NCBI GenBank assembly: GCA_943330835.2
Contig: CALQJH020000065.1
Span: 1-8,901 of the forward strand
Reading direction: 5' to 3'
Origin: Candidatus Kuenenia stuttgartensis
GTDB lineage: Bacteria; Bacteroidota; Bacteroidia; Chitinophagales; Chitinophagaceae
DNA: 8,901 nt
Under the pieces are notes generated by a model, which did no database searches, was not told where the DNA came from, and worked only from the letters and a program-made list of their open reading frames with translations. Shown here one piece after another: positions 1-7,200 of this stretch; position 1 is the first letter of the stretch, and each line of letters starts with the position of its first letter. Both the position numbers and the translations under genes were made by a program.

Positions 1-38
1 GGTTGAAGGTTGTTGAAAATGGTTGAGGGTTGAATGGT
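1..38. repeat. GTTGA-rich degenerate short repeat
   Basis: A run of degenerate GGTTGA-type units begins at the window edge, so its full extent is unknown, and ends 3 bp short of the stop codon of the minus-strand lipoprotein gene. Positions 1-19 match 19 of the 20 bases of the tandem unit found at 3474-3513. On the transcribed (minus) strand it reads as repeated TCAACC/TTCAAC just after the stop codon. It has no stem-loop that would make it an intrinsic terminator. Function unknown. Confidence 0.7.
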
Positions 39-41
39 TGA

Positions 42-1136
42 TTAGTAATTAATGATAGTCTTTAATTTCCCCCATAATTCGTTGTCGAAACCTGATAAAG
101 CAAATTGAACGGATCCTGCTGATTCTCCCATTCTGATTACTACTAATTTTTGGGAAGGCACTACATAAATTTTTTGATCATTTTTTCCCAAAGCAGCATA
201 TAAATCGTTGGGGGCATTAGGAATTAATGAACTTGGAAAAACAGTTTGTAATGTAGGGGCCATAAAACTGTTTTTGCCATTGAGCCAGGTTAAATATCCA
301 TAACTCAAATTCAAATTTTGAGAAGTTGCAATTTGTTGATTAAAATAATTGGTATCACTCAGAATAGATGTAGCATCCCAATTGCCTTTATTTAATAACA
401 ACAATCCAAATCTGGCCATACTTCTTGCATTGCTAAAAAAAACATTATTGGAGTTGGTGGATTTATACCAAAAACCATTCATGCCTATTTTATTTCTAAT
501 TTTTTGCTGGAAGTAATTATTATAACTTAAGCTACTTGCGTTCTCTACCACCTGATCTAACATAGTGTATGCAGCATTATGATAGGCCCATCTTGTTCCT
601 GCATCTGCTTTGTAAATCAAACAAGAAGGCAAAGTACAATCCGGATCAGCAACAGCATCATCCAAACCCGTTGTCATCGTTAACTGGTTTCTTACTGTGA
701 TTAAGTTTTCTTTATTGATAGGTGCTGAGGTCCATCCAGTGCCAATATATTGTGAAGTGCGATTATTGATGTTTAGAGTGCCTTCCTGCTGAGCAATACC
801 TACCAAAAAGGCTGTCATTGTTTTGCCAGCTGAAGCCCAGTACCATAAACTGTCTGAAGTAAAAGTGCCAAAATATTTTTCGACGACTATTTTACCATTT
901 TTTAAAATGATAAATGCCTTTGTGTTTTTGCTTTGTAAATAAGGATACAAATTATTAAGCTCTGTTGTATTCCAGTTCAAAAAGACTGGAGATGTGGTAT
1001 CCCAAACGGAAGAGTTTGTAGGAGGAAAATAAATAACATCATTTACTGGATGGGGAGTTGAAACTGTATTTTCCTCTTTTTTACAAGACAATACAATTAA
1101 TGAAAAAAGTAGGATGGCAAACGATAAATTTTTCAT
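42..1136 (-). CDS. Serine hydrolase lipoprotein, beta-lactamase/6-aminohexanoate-dimer hydrolase fold
   Basis: A 364-residue exported serine hydrolase of the class C beta-lactamase-like family (Beta-lactamase domain, NylB/EstB-like). The N-terminus is a lipoprotein signal: a hydrophobic stretch followed by the lipobox V-L-S-C with Cys18 as lipidation site. The acidic/basic residues KKEE follow it, which in Bacteroidetes is compatible with surface exposure (inference). The catalytic SxxK motif is S102-A-G-K105 and the second motif YxN is Y185-H-N187. A C-terminal A-L-G-K-N-D-Q segment (315-321) followed by the I-Y-V-V-P strand fits the third active-site strand. Family members cleave amides, esters or peptides; the substrate cannot be read from the sequence. 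ATG start with an A/T-rich leader and no Shine-Dalgarno. It is the last gene of the minus-strand group, 45 bp after the YcxB-like gene. A true antibiotic-resistance beta-lactamase is less likely. Confidence 0.9.
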   Translation of the reverse strand: MKNLSFAILLFSLIVLSCKKEENTVSTPHPVNDVIYFPPTNSSVWDTTSPVFLNWNTTELNNLYPYLQSKNTKAFIILKNGKIVVEKYFGTFTSDSLWYWASAGKTMTAFLVGIAQQEGTLNINNRTSQYIGTGWTSAPINKENLITVRNQLTMTTGLDDAVADPDCTLPSCLIYKADAGTRWAYHNAAYTMLDQVVENASSLSYNNYFQQKIRNKIGMNGFWYKSTNSNNVFFSNARSMARFGLLLLNKGNWDATSILSDTNYFNQQIATSQNLNLSYGYLTWLNGKNSFMAPTLQTVFPSSLIPNAPNDLYAALGKNDQKIYVVPSQKLVVIRMGESAGSVQFALSGFDNELWGKLKTIINY

Positions 1137-1181
1137 CTGTAATTAATTTGAATTGCTCAGACTGAATTCTGGGATAGAAGT

Positions 1182-1658
1182 TTATTTTTTGATCTTTTCT
1201 TTAAAATAATTTCTGGCTTCCTGTTCTCCTTCATTTTCAAAGGCATTTTTCGGAATCAGAAAAAAACTTGTCGCATTAAAATACAAATGAAAAAAATGGG
1301 GACTTTCCATCCAGGAATCAAATTCGCTCCAATTGAAACTTCTTGAAGCACGCTCGCGTTCCAATGAAAATACGATATCATTCAAATTTATTTTAAAACG
1401 ATCTTTAAAAGAAGGTGATTTCTTATAGATAATTCTTGGCAATAAAAACCAAAATAACACCATCATTACAAACCAAAGAAAGGAGCTTAATAAAAATGCA
1501 AGAGGCGATATTTTTTTTAAGAAAAAAAGTGTTGCAGACAGAATAGCAAATACATTAATCAAGACCATCATTATTTTTATTTCCTTTCTACTTATAAAAT
1601 GGTACCGAAGCGCCTGAATTACTTTTGCTTTGTTGTATTCGAAATAATTTGAAGTCAT
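1182..1658 (-). CDS. Two-helix membrane protein with YcxB-like C-terminal domain
   Basis: A 158-residue inner-membrane protein. Two adjacent hydrophobic helices lie at about 29-48 and 51-74, separated by a KKISP turn, so both termini probably face the cytoplasm. The soluble C-terminus (about 85-158) has the pattern of the YcxB-like family: a strand, then W110-S-E-F, then H-F-F-H-L-Y and the motif F-F-L-I-P-K-N-A-F (132-140), then a charged helix. The biochemical role of this family is not established. It sits 31 bp after the PhoD-like gene and 45 bp before the lipoprotein gene on the same strand, so it is probably co-transcribed. The family call rests on pattern recognition only. Confidence 0.75.
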   Translation of the reverse strand: MTSNYFEYNKAKVIQALRYHFISRKEIKIMMVLINVFAILSATLFFLKKISPLAFLLSSFLWFVMMVLFWFLLPRIIYKKSPSFKDRFKINLNDIVFSLERERASRSFNWSEFDSWMESPHFFHLYFNATSFFLIPKNAFENEGEQEARNYFKEKIKK

Positions 1659-1689
1659 TTTTTAGATTGCTTATGTTTGGATATTTTTA

Positions 1690-3057
1690 CTACTTCCCCG
1701 ATTTTATCATTTTTTCTTCTACACTCCATTCGCCGAGTTTTTCGCCCTTTAAGCCAATGAATTCAACATTCATTACTCTTTCTCCTTTTTTACCGGTGAA
1801 GGAAATCTTTGCAAAATTTTGTGCTTCAATCAAAGTGTTGGCTTCACGAAAAGGATTGTTTTCTTCCGGGCTTTTGGCCACTTTACTTACGCCGGATGTG
1901 TAAGGAGAAACAGTGATGTCGTATAAAGGATATAATGAAGGCCTGGTCATTTTTATAACTTCGCTATGGTGTCTGTCACCGGTAAGAAATACGACGCCAT
2001 TAACTTTTTGCTGCGTTAAAAAATTGAGCAGTTCATTGTATTCGTATGGAAAATGCTGCATGCATTCATATTTATTCAATGGGTTTAATACCTGACTTCC
2101 GGTAACGATAATTTTAAAAGGAGCGCGACTGTATAATAATGAGTTCTTCAACCATTCCATTTGTTGTGTACCAAAAAACGATTTTTCTTTATTGGGTAAT
2201 CCATCAATACTATCAAGCACTTCATCCTCAGATCTGAAAAACCTGTCATCAGTTAAAAAAAGATCTACATCAGCATAACTCACTTTTGTATAAATGCCAT
2301 TTCCTTCTTCGCCATAGCTTGGATTTAGGGTATAATTTTTAAAAATGTTGCGACTTTCTTTTCTATAAATAAAACTTTTTCCTGCATCATTAGGTCCATA
2401 ATCATGGTCATCCCAGATAGCATATTGTGGCATTTTAGCCATGAATTCCTGCAATACTTTTTGTGCTCTGTCATGAGAAGCCCTGTTGTTTAATCCCCAC
2501 ACAGATCCGTAATCCACTTCTCTTGTGTACCAATTGTCTCCGAGCCAAACATGGAAATCTGCAGGTGTTTTAGCCATGGTTTCAAAAATAGAAGAATCGC
2601 CGCCATAAGGTTTTCCTGGTCTGTCATATTTGGGGTCATTAAAATAAGCGCAACTTCCGGTAAGAAAACTAAATGCAGGAACTGGTTTACGATATTGCCA
2701 CAAATCTTTAGTGGTGAATTGTGTAGCGTATGGAAGTGTCAATGGCTTACCATCTAACAGGATTGTATATTGATATGGTGTGCCAAATTCAAGTCCATTC
2801 AATTCTAGTTTAACGGGATTAAATTCTTTACCTAATTCTCCTTTATAAACTATTGATTTTACATTTTTAGCATCCGAAAGTGGGTTATACTTCACGGAGA
2901 CTGATTTTACAGATGGGTCAACTTCAAGCCATACCATTGCAGAACGCAATTCTACATTGCCGGCCCAGGGGCCACTGATTAAATTTTTATTTTTTTGCGC
3001 TGATGCTGAATGAAAAGAAAAAGTAACTAATAAAAAGTAACATATGATTTTGTTCAT
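1690..3057 (-). CDS. Secreted PhoD-like metallophosphatase (alkaline phosphatase D family)
   Basis: An exported metal-dependent phosphatase/phosphodiesterase, 455 residues from the chosen start. The frame is open up to a TTG at 3078, but the ATG at 3057 starts a proper signal peptide (Lys3, hydrophobic core 4-15, A18-S-A20 cleavage site before Gln21), so I start there. A beta-sandwich N-terminal PhoD_N-like domain (about 27-120) precedes the catalytic domain. Metal and active-site motifs are G-S-C (134-136), G173-D-N175, W215-D-D-H-D-Y-G-P-N-D224, D-D-R-F-F-R (270-275) and T-G-D-R-H-H-S-E (359-366), so the catalytic domain looks intact. Characterised PhoD enzymes use Fe/Ca and hydrolyse phosphate diesters such as teichoic acid, or phosphomonoesters. 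This one has a Sec-type rather than twin-arginine signal. Likely role: periplasmic or extracellular phosphate scavenging (inference). It lies 65 bp after the MazG-like gene. Confidence 0.92.
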   Translation of the reverse strand: MNKIICYFLLVTFSFHSASAQKNKNLISGPWAGNVELRSAMVWLEVDPSVKSVSVKYNPLSDAKNVKSIVYKGELGKEFNPVKLELNGLEFGTPYQYTILLDGKPLTLPYATQFTTKDLWQYRKPVPAFSFLTGSCAYFNDPKYDRPGKPYGGDSSIFETMAKTPADFHVWLGDNWYTREVDYGSVWGLNNRASHDRAQKVLQEFMAKMPQYAIWDDHDYGPNDAGKSFIYRKESRNIFKNYTLNPSYGEEGNGIYTKVSYADVDLFLTDDRFFRSEDEVLDSIDGLPNKEKSFFGTQQMEWLKNSLLYSRAPFKIIVTGSQVLNPLNKYECMQHFPYEYNELLNFLTQQKVNGVVFLTGDRHHSEVIKMTRPSLYPLYDITVSPYTSGVSKVAKSPEENNPFREANTLIEAQNFAKISFTGKKGERVMNVEFIGLKGEKLGEWSVEEKMIKSGK

Positions 3058-3122
3058 CTGAAAAAATTTAGGCTGCAAGTTAAGCTATGTTTGGGGTTTG
3101 ATTGATTTTGGTTTGGGAAAGC

Positions 3123-3461
3123 TTATGGTTTAAGCTTTTCATTATCCAAATGTCTTGTAGCATCTCTTCTTGTTTTCTTTTCGAAATTCTTCTCCAAGGC
3201 TTCAGTAAGGTTAATACCCGTTTGATTGGCTAAGCAAAGTAATACCCACAGTACATCAGCCATTTCATCGGCTAGTTCTTTGCCTTTGTCTGATTCCTTA
3301 AAAGATTGTTCGCCATATTTTCTAACCATTAATCTGCTGAGTTCTCCCACTTCTTCCATTAAAATTCCAAGATTAGTGAGTTCGCTGAAATATTTCACTC
3401 CGATGGTTTTGATCCATTCGTCTACTTTTTGCTGGGCTTCGTTGATGGTAAGGTTGTTCAT
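3123..3461 (-). CDS. MazG-like nucleotide pyrophosphohydrolase
   Basis: A 112-residue single-domain all-alpha NTP pyrophosphohydrolase of the MazG-like superfamily. Members hydrolyse (d)NTPs to NMP and pyrophosphate in the cytoplasm, often removing non-canonical nucleotides. The Mg-binding signature is visible as E36-E37-x-x-E40 in helix 1 and E66-x-x-D69 within E-L-A-D-E-M-A-D-V-L-W-V-L, followed by the typical C-terminal basic tail. The length matches stand-alone short MazG proteins rather than the two-domain E. coli MazG. The start is ATG, and the leader immediately upstream is the GTTGA/TTCAAC repeat. The first codons (M-N-N-L-T-I-N) resemble the repeat unit, so the repeat blends into the coding start. 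It lies 67 bp after dtd on the same strand; from memory, dtd and MazG-like genes are often neighbours in Bacteroidetes. Confidence 0.9.
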   Translation of the reverse strand: MNNLTINEAQQKVDEWIKTIGVKYFSELTNLGILMEEVGELSRLMVRKYGEQSFKESDKGKELADEMADVLWVLLCLANQTGINLTEALEKNFEKKTRRDATRHLDNEKLKP

Positions 3462-3522
3462 GTTGTTGAAGAAGGGTTGAAGGTTGTTGAAAAGGGTTGA
3501 AGGTTGTTGAAAATTGTTGAAG
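3462..3522. repeat. Tandem 20-bp GTTGA-rich repeat between dtd and the MazG-like gene
   Basis: Two identical adjacent 20-bp copies of GGGTTGAAGGTTGTTGAAAA lie at 3474-3493 and 3494-3513. They are flanked by shortened TTGTTGAA units on both sides (3462-3469 and 3514-3521). The array fills almost the whole 67-bp gap between the dtd stop and the MazG-like start codon. The same unit, 19 of 20 bases, occurs at positions 1-19. Transcribed from the minus strand, the mRNA would be CAAC/UUCAAC-rich, with little G and therefore little secondary structure. Confidence 0.85.
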
Positions 3523-3528
3523 AGATTG

Positions 3529-3981
3529 CTACTCTTTATTTTTACTATCTATCCAAATAGTTACCGGTCCATCATTCAGTAAATGTACTTTCATATCTGC
3601 GCCGAAAGTGCCAGTGTAAATATTTTTTTCTAGCTCTTTTTCTAATTGAGTGATCAGGCGCTCATACAATGGCATGGCTATTTCCGGCTTACTTGCCTTT
3701 ATATAACTGGGACGGTTACCCTTTTTTGTCATAGCATGTAAAGTAAACTGGCTAACTAATAAAATATCTCCATTGATTTCTTTCACAGAAATATTTGGAA
3801 TTTTATTTTCATCATCAAAAATTCTAAGGTTAATAATTTTATTACTAAGCCATTCTATGTCATAGTTATCATCAAGATCTTCGATGCCCACAAAAACTAA
3901 TAAACCCGCTGTTATTTTTGATTTTATTTTTTCATCAATAGTTACACTGGCTTCCTTTACTCTTTGAATCAGAACTCTCAT
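3529..3981 (-). CDS. dtd: D-aminoacyl-tRNA deacylase
   Basis: A 150-residue cytosolic homodimeric editing enzyme that hydrolyses D-amino acids (and glycine) mischarged on tRNA. It keeps D-residues out of proteins and recycles the tRNA. The full length and all family hallmarks are present: N-terminal M-R-V-L-I-Q-R-V, the catalytic S77-Q-F-T80 motif, R90-P-S92, T123-G-x-F-G-A-D-M130, and the cross-subunit N136-D-G-P-V-T141 motif whose Gly-cisPro pair (138-139) gives chiral selectivity. ATG start at 3981. A promoter element TAAGTTTG lies about 30 bp upstream, so dtd is probably the first gene of the five-gene minus-strand transcript. It is divergent from nrdJ. Confidence 0.97.
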   Translation of the reverse strand: MRVLIQRVKEASVTIDEKIKSKITAGLLVFVGIEDLDDNYDIEWLSNKIINLRIFDDENKIPNISVKEINGDILLVSQFTLHAMTKKGNRPSYIKASKPEIAMPLYERLITQLEKELEKNIYTGTFGADMKVHLLNDGPVTIWIDSKNKE

Positions 3982-4009
3982 AATTTCTACATTTTTTTTT
4001 GGGAATAGT

Positions 4010-4017
4010 CAAACTTA
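4010..4017 (-). promoter_or_regulatory. Promoter -7 element for dtd
   Basis: On the minus strand this reads TAAGTTTG, an exact match to the Bacteroidetes primary sigma -7 consensus TAnnTTTG. It lies 28 bp upstream of the dtd ATG, giving a leader of roughly 20-25 nt. No clear -33 TTG is seen at 19-21 bp upstream. It probably drives dtd and the four genes after it. Confidence 0.55.
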
Positions 4018-4112
4018 CTTTTAAATATGATATGCAGCATAAAAAACAATATTTTACTACAACATATTTGTTTCAAAAAAAAAAATATTCTTTCCACAAA
4101 AAGTGCAAAACT

Positions 4113-4132
4113 CATGGAATTCAAGCTCCATG
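4113..4132. repeat. Inverted repeat in the nrdJ upstream region
   Basis: CATGGA and TCCATG form 6-bp perfect arms around an 8-base spacer, about 140 bp upstream of nrdJ. Candidate operator or small hairpin; no U-tract follows, so it is not a terminator. Confidence 0.45.
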
Positions 4133-4219
4133 TGTATTGCGAAAATATATACAACTTTTGTCCACATAGTGTTGATATTTAGAAGCAAAATGTTCCCGTA
4201 GTTCGAATATTTTCGTTAA

Positions 4220-4234
4220 CCCCAATAATTGGGG
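4220..4234. promoter_or_regulatory. 15-bp perfect palindrome in the nrdJ leader
   Basis: CCCCAATAATTGGGG is perfectly symmetrical around its central A (7-bp arms). It lies 36 bp before the nrdJ ATG in an otherwise AT-rich leader. It could be a repressor operator, or in RNA a short hairpin with a 3-nt loop. It does not match the NrdR box consensus. Confidence 0.45.
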
Positions 4235-4270
4235 ATTTAAAACTTACTAACCAGCAAAATATATAGAATT

Positions 4271-7200
4271 ATGCCAGCAAAAAAGCAATCAGCCACCGCG
4301 CTCAGTTTCCAGCGCCAGTTTACAAAAGACGATGTAAGTCCTTACGATATGTTTGATTATGATTATCGTACATCAGTCATTAAGAATCCGAGTGGTGAAA
4401 TTGTATTTCAAATGAATGATGTAGAGGTTCCAAAACAATGGAGCCAAATTGCAACAGATATTTTAGCGCAAAAATATTTTAGAAAAGCAGGTGTGCCTCA
4501 ACCCGACGGAAGTTTGGGAAGAGAAACTACTGCAAAACAAGTTGCTCATCGTATGGCTCATTGCTGGAGAGTATGGGGAGAACGCTATGATTATTTTGCT
4601 TCAAAGAAAGACGCACAAATATTTTATGATGAATTAGTATATAGCATTTTAAATCAAGCTTGTGTTCCTAACAGTCCGCAATGGTTCAATACAGGATTAC
4701 ATGAAGTATATGGTATTACGGGTAAACCTCAAGGCCATTATTATGTAGATTCAAAAGATGGTAAGTTAAAAAAATCTACCTCAGCATATGAGCGTCCTCA
4801 GCCACATGCTTGTTTTATTTTAAGCGTGGATGATGATTTAGTAAACGAAGGTGGTATTATGGATCTTTGGGTTAGAGAAGCAAGGATTTTTAAATACGGA
4901 AGTGGGGTTGGAACTAATTTTAGCAGTATCCGCGGAGAAGGCGAAAAATTAAGTGGTGGCGGTACTTCAAGCGGCTTGATGAGTTTCCTGAAAATTGGAG
5001 ATCGTGCAGCAGGGGCAATTAAGAGTGGTGGCACTACTCGTCGTGCAGCGAAAATGGTTTGTCTGGATCTAGATCATCCGGAAATTATTGAGTTTGTTAA
5101 TTGGAAATTACAAGAAGAAGATAAAGTTGCAGCCCTTATTGCGGCTGGATATGCAAGTGATTATGAAGGAGAGGCTTATAAAACTGTAAGTGGTCAAAAT
5201 AGTAATAACTCCGTTCGCATTCCTAACTCCTTCTTTAAAGTACTGGACGAAAATGGAGATTGGGATTTAAAGGCAAGAGGTGATGGCAGCACCATGAGAT
5301 CAATCAAAGCAAAGGAACTTTGGAGTCAAATTAATTATGCCGCTTGGCGTTGTGCAGATCCAGGCACTCAATATGATACCACGATCAACGAATGGCATAC
5401 TTGCCCAGAAGGTGGACCAATCAGAGCGTCAAACCCTTGCAGCGAATACATGTTCCTGGATAACACGGCTTGTAACCTTGCCAGTGTGAATCTGCGTCGT
5501 TTCTTTAATGAAGACAATAATATTTTTGATGTTCAAGGTTTTGAACATACCTGTCGTTTGTGGACCGTAGTTTTAGAAATATCTGTATTAATGGCTCAGT
5601 TCCCTTCCAAAGAAGTGGCGCAGTTGAGCTATGATTACAGAACACTTGGATTAGGTTATGCCAATTTGGGAAGTATGTTGATGGTAAGTGGTATCGCTTA
5701 CGATAGCGAACAAGCAAGAGGCATTGCAGGTGCAATTACCGCTATCATGACAGGGGTTTCTTACAAAACTTCAGCAGAGATGGCTGGGTTCCTTGGTGCA
5801 TTTGACAGATACAATGAAAATAAAAAACACATGCTCAAAGTAATGCGCAATCACCGTGCAGCTGCTTATGATGCAATGGATGCCTATGATGGTATTGAAA
5901 TTAAACCTCACGGAATTAACGCAAAATATTGCCCGGATTATTTATTGAAAGCCGCTACAAAAGCCTGGGATGATGCAGTGCAATTGGGTGAAAAAAATGG
6001 CTATCGCAATGCACAAACTACTGTAATTGCTCCAACAGGTACAATTGGATTAGTAATGGATTGTGATACTACTGGTGTTGAACCTGATTTCGCTTTAGTA
6101 AAATTCAAAAAATTAAGTGGTGGTGGTTATTTCAAAATCATCAACCAAAGTGTACCACAAGCATTAAGAAACTTAAAATATTCAGAGCAAGAAATAGAAA
6201 CTATTGTCAATTTCGCGAAAGGAAACGCTACTTTAAAAGGAGCTCCATACATCAACGAAGTAACATTGGCTGCTAAAGGATTCCTTCCTGCAGAAATTGC
6301 AAAATTGAATGCGGCAATGGGAAGCGCTTTTGAAATCGGGTTCGTATTTAATGTGTATACCCTAGGAGAACCTTGTTTACAACGTCTTGGATTTACAGCA
6401 GATCAATACCATGATTTTGAATGGAGCTTATTAGAAGCACTTGGATTTAGTGATGAAGAAATTGATGAAGCTAACATTTATGTTTGCGGCACCATGACTG
6501 TAGAAGGTGCGCCTTATTTAAAAGAGGAGCATTTATCAGTATTTGATTGTGCCAACAAATGCGGACAAACTGGTCAGCGTTTTATCCATGCGCATGGTCA
6601 TATTCGCATGATGGCTGCAGCTCAACCTTTCTTAAGTGGTGCTATCAGTAAAACTATCAATCTTCCAAATGAAGCCACTATCGAAGAAATTGCTGACTCT
6701 TACCGATTAAGTTGGGAATTAGGATTGAAAGCGTGTGCACTTTACCGTGATGGATCAAAATTAAGTCAACCATTAAGCAACAAATCTGACAAGAAGAAAA
6801 AATCTTCTGATGAAACAACTGAAGCTACAGCAGAAGCTTTACTTCAGGAAAGTGGATTTGTAGATATGGGCAAATTGACTATTGATGAGTTGTTGGAAGA
6901 AATGAACAAACGAGTTCAAAGTAGCGCCGACACTTCATTAAAGCGTCAATTAGCTATGATTGTTGAGCGCAGAGCTCTTCCCGCTAAACGCAGAGGATTT
7001 ACTCAAAAAGCTAAAATCAATGGTCAGGCATTATTCCTTCGTACCGGAGAATACAATGATGGTACTTTAGGAGAAATCTTCATTGATATGGCTAAAGAAG
7101 GTGCTACGATGCGTAGTATGCTAAACTGTTTTGCTATTGCCATTTCAATTGGATTGCAATATGGTGTTCCTTTAGAAGAGTATGTTGAGAAATTTGTATT

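Larger units (their letters stand above)
3982..4270. other. Divergent intergenic region between dtd and nrdJ
   Basis: A 289-bp AT-rich gap between two divergent start codons. It contains the dtd -7 element (4010-4017, minus strand), a run of nine T (3992-4000), a run of eleven A (4075-4085), and inverted repeats at 4113-4132, 4140-4148/4207-4215 and 4220-4234. A DnaA-box-like TTGTCCACA lies at 4158-4166, one mismatch from TTATCCACA. I find no good TAnnTTTG element for nrdJ: the nearest, CATATTTG (4063-4070) and TATTTTCG (4208-4215), each have one mismatch and no convincing -33 partner. The nrdJ leader has no Shine-Dalgarno. There is no recognisable cobalamin riboswitch B12-box. Confidence 0.6.

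Noticed and set aside
1625..2757. Plus-strand open frames opposite the PhoD-like and YcxB-like genes (1625-1903, 1913-2095, 2551-2757)
   Set aside because: They lie antisense inside genes with clear family motifs, and show no recognisable domains or leaders of their own.
3226..3480. 84-codon plus-strand frame over the MazG-like gene
   Set aside because: Antisense to a gene with intact MazG catalytic motifs; low-complexity Ser-rich translation typical of a shadow frame.
3462..3522. CRISPR array
   Set aside because: The units are directly tandem, without unique spacers, and no cas genes are nearby.
4032..4169. 45-codon plus-strand ATG frame in the dtd-nrdJ gap
   Set aside because: Its translation is Lys-rich and driven by the A-tract, with no leader signal or recognisable motif; it overlaps several inverted repeats. 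A real small protein cannot be fully excluded.
4161..4176. Possible NrdR box upstream of nrdJ (ACATAGTGT)
   Set aside because: Only the right half resembles the 16-bp consensus; the left half does not match and no second box lies at the usual spacing.
3982..4270. Cobalamin riboswitch ahead of nrdJ
   Set aside because: No B12-box or multi-helix G/C-rich core is visible in this AT-rich stretch. B12-dependent reductases are also not the usual targets.
4798..5735. Minus-strand frames inside nrdJ (4798-5034, 5505-5735)
   Set aside because: They are opposite conserved nrdJ core sequence, and no promoter or family resemblance is seen.
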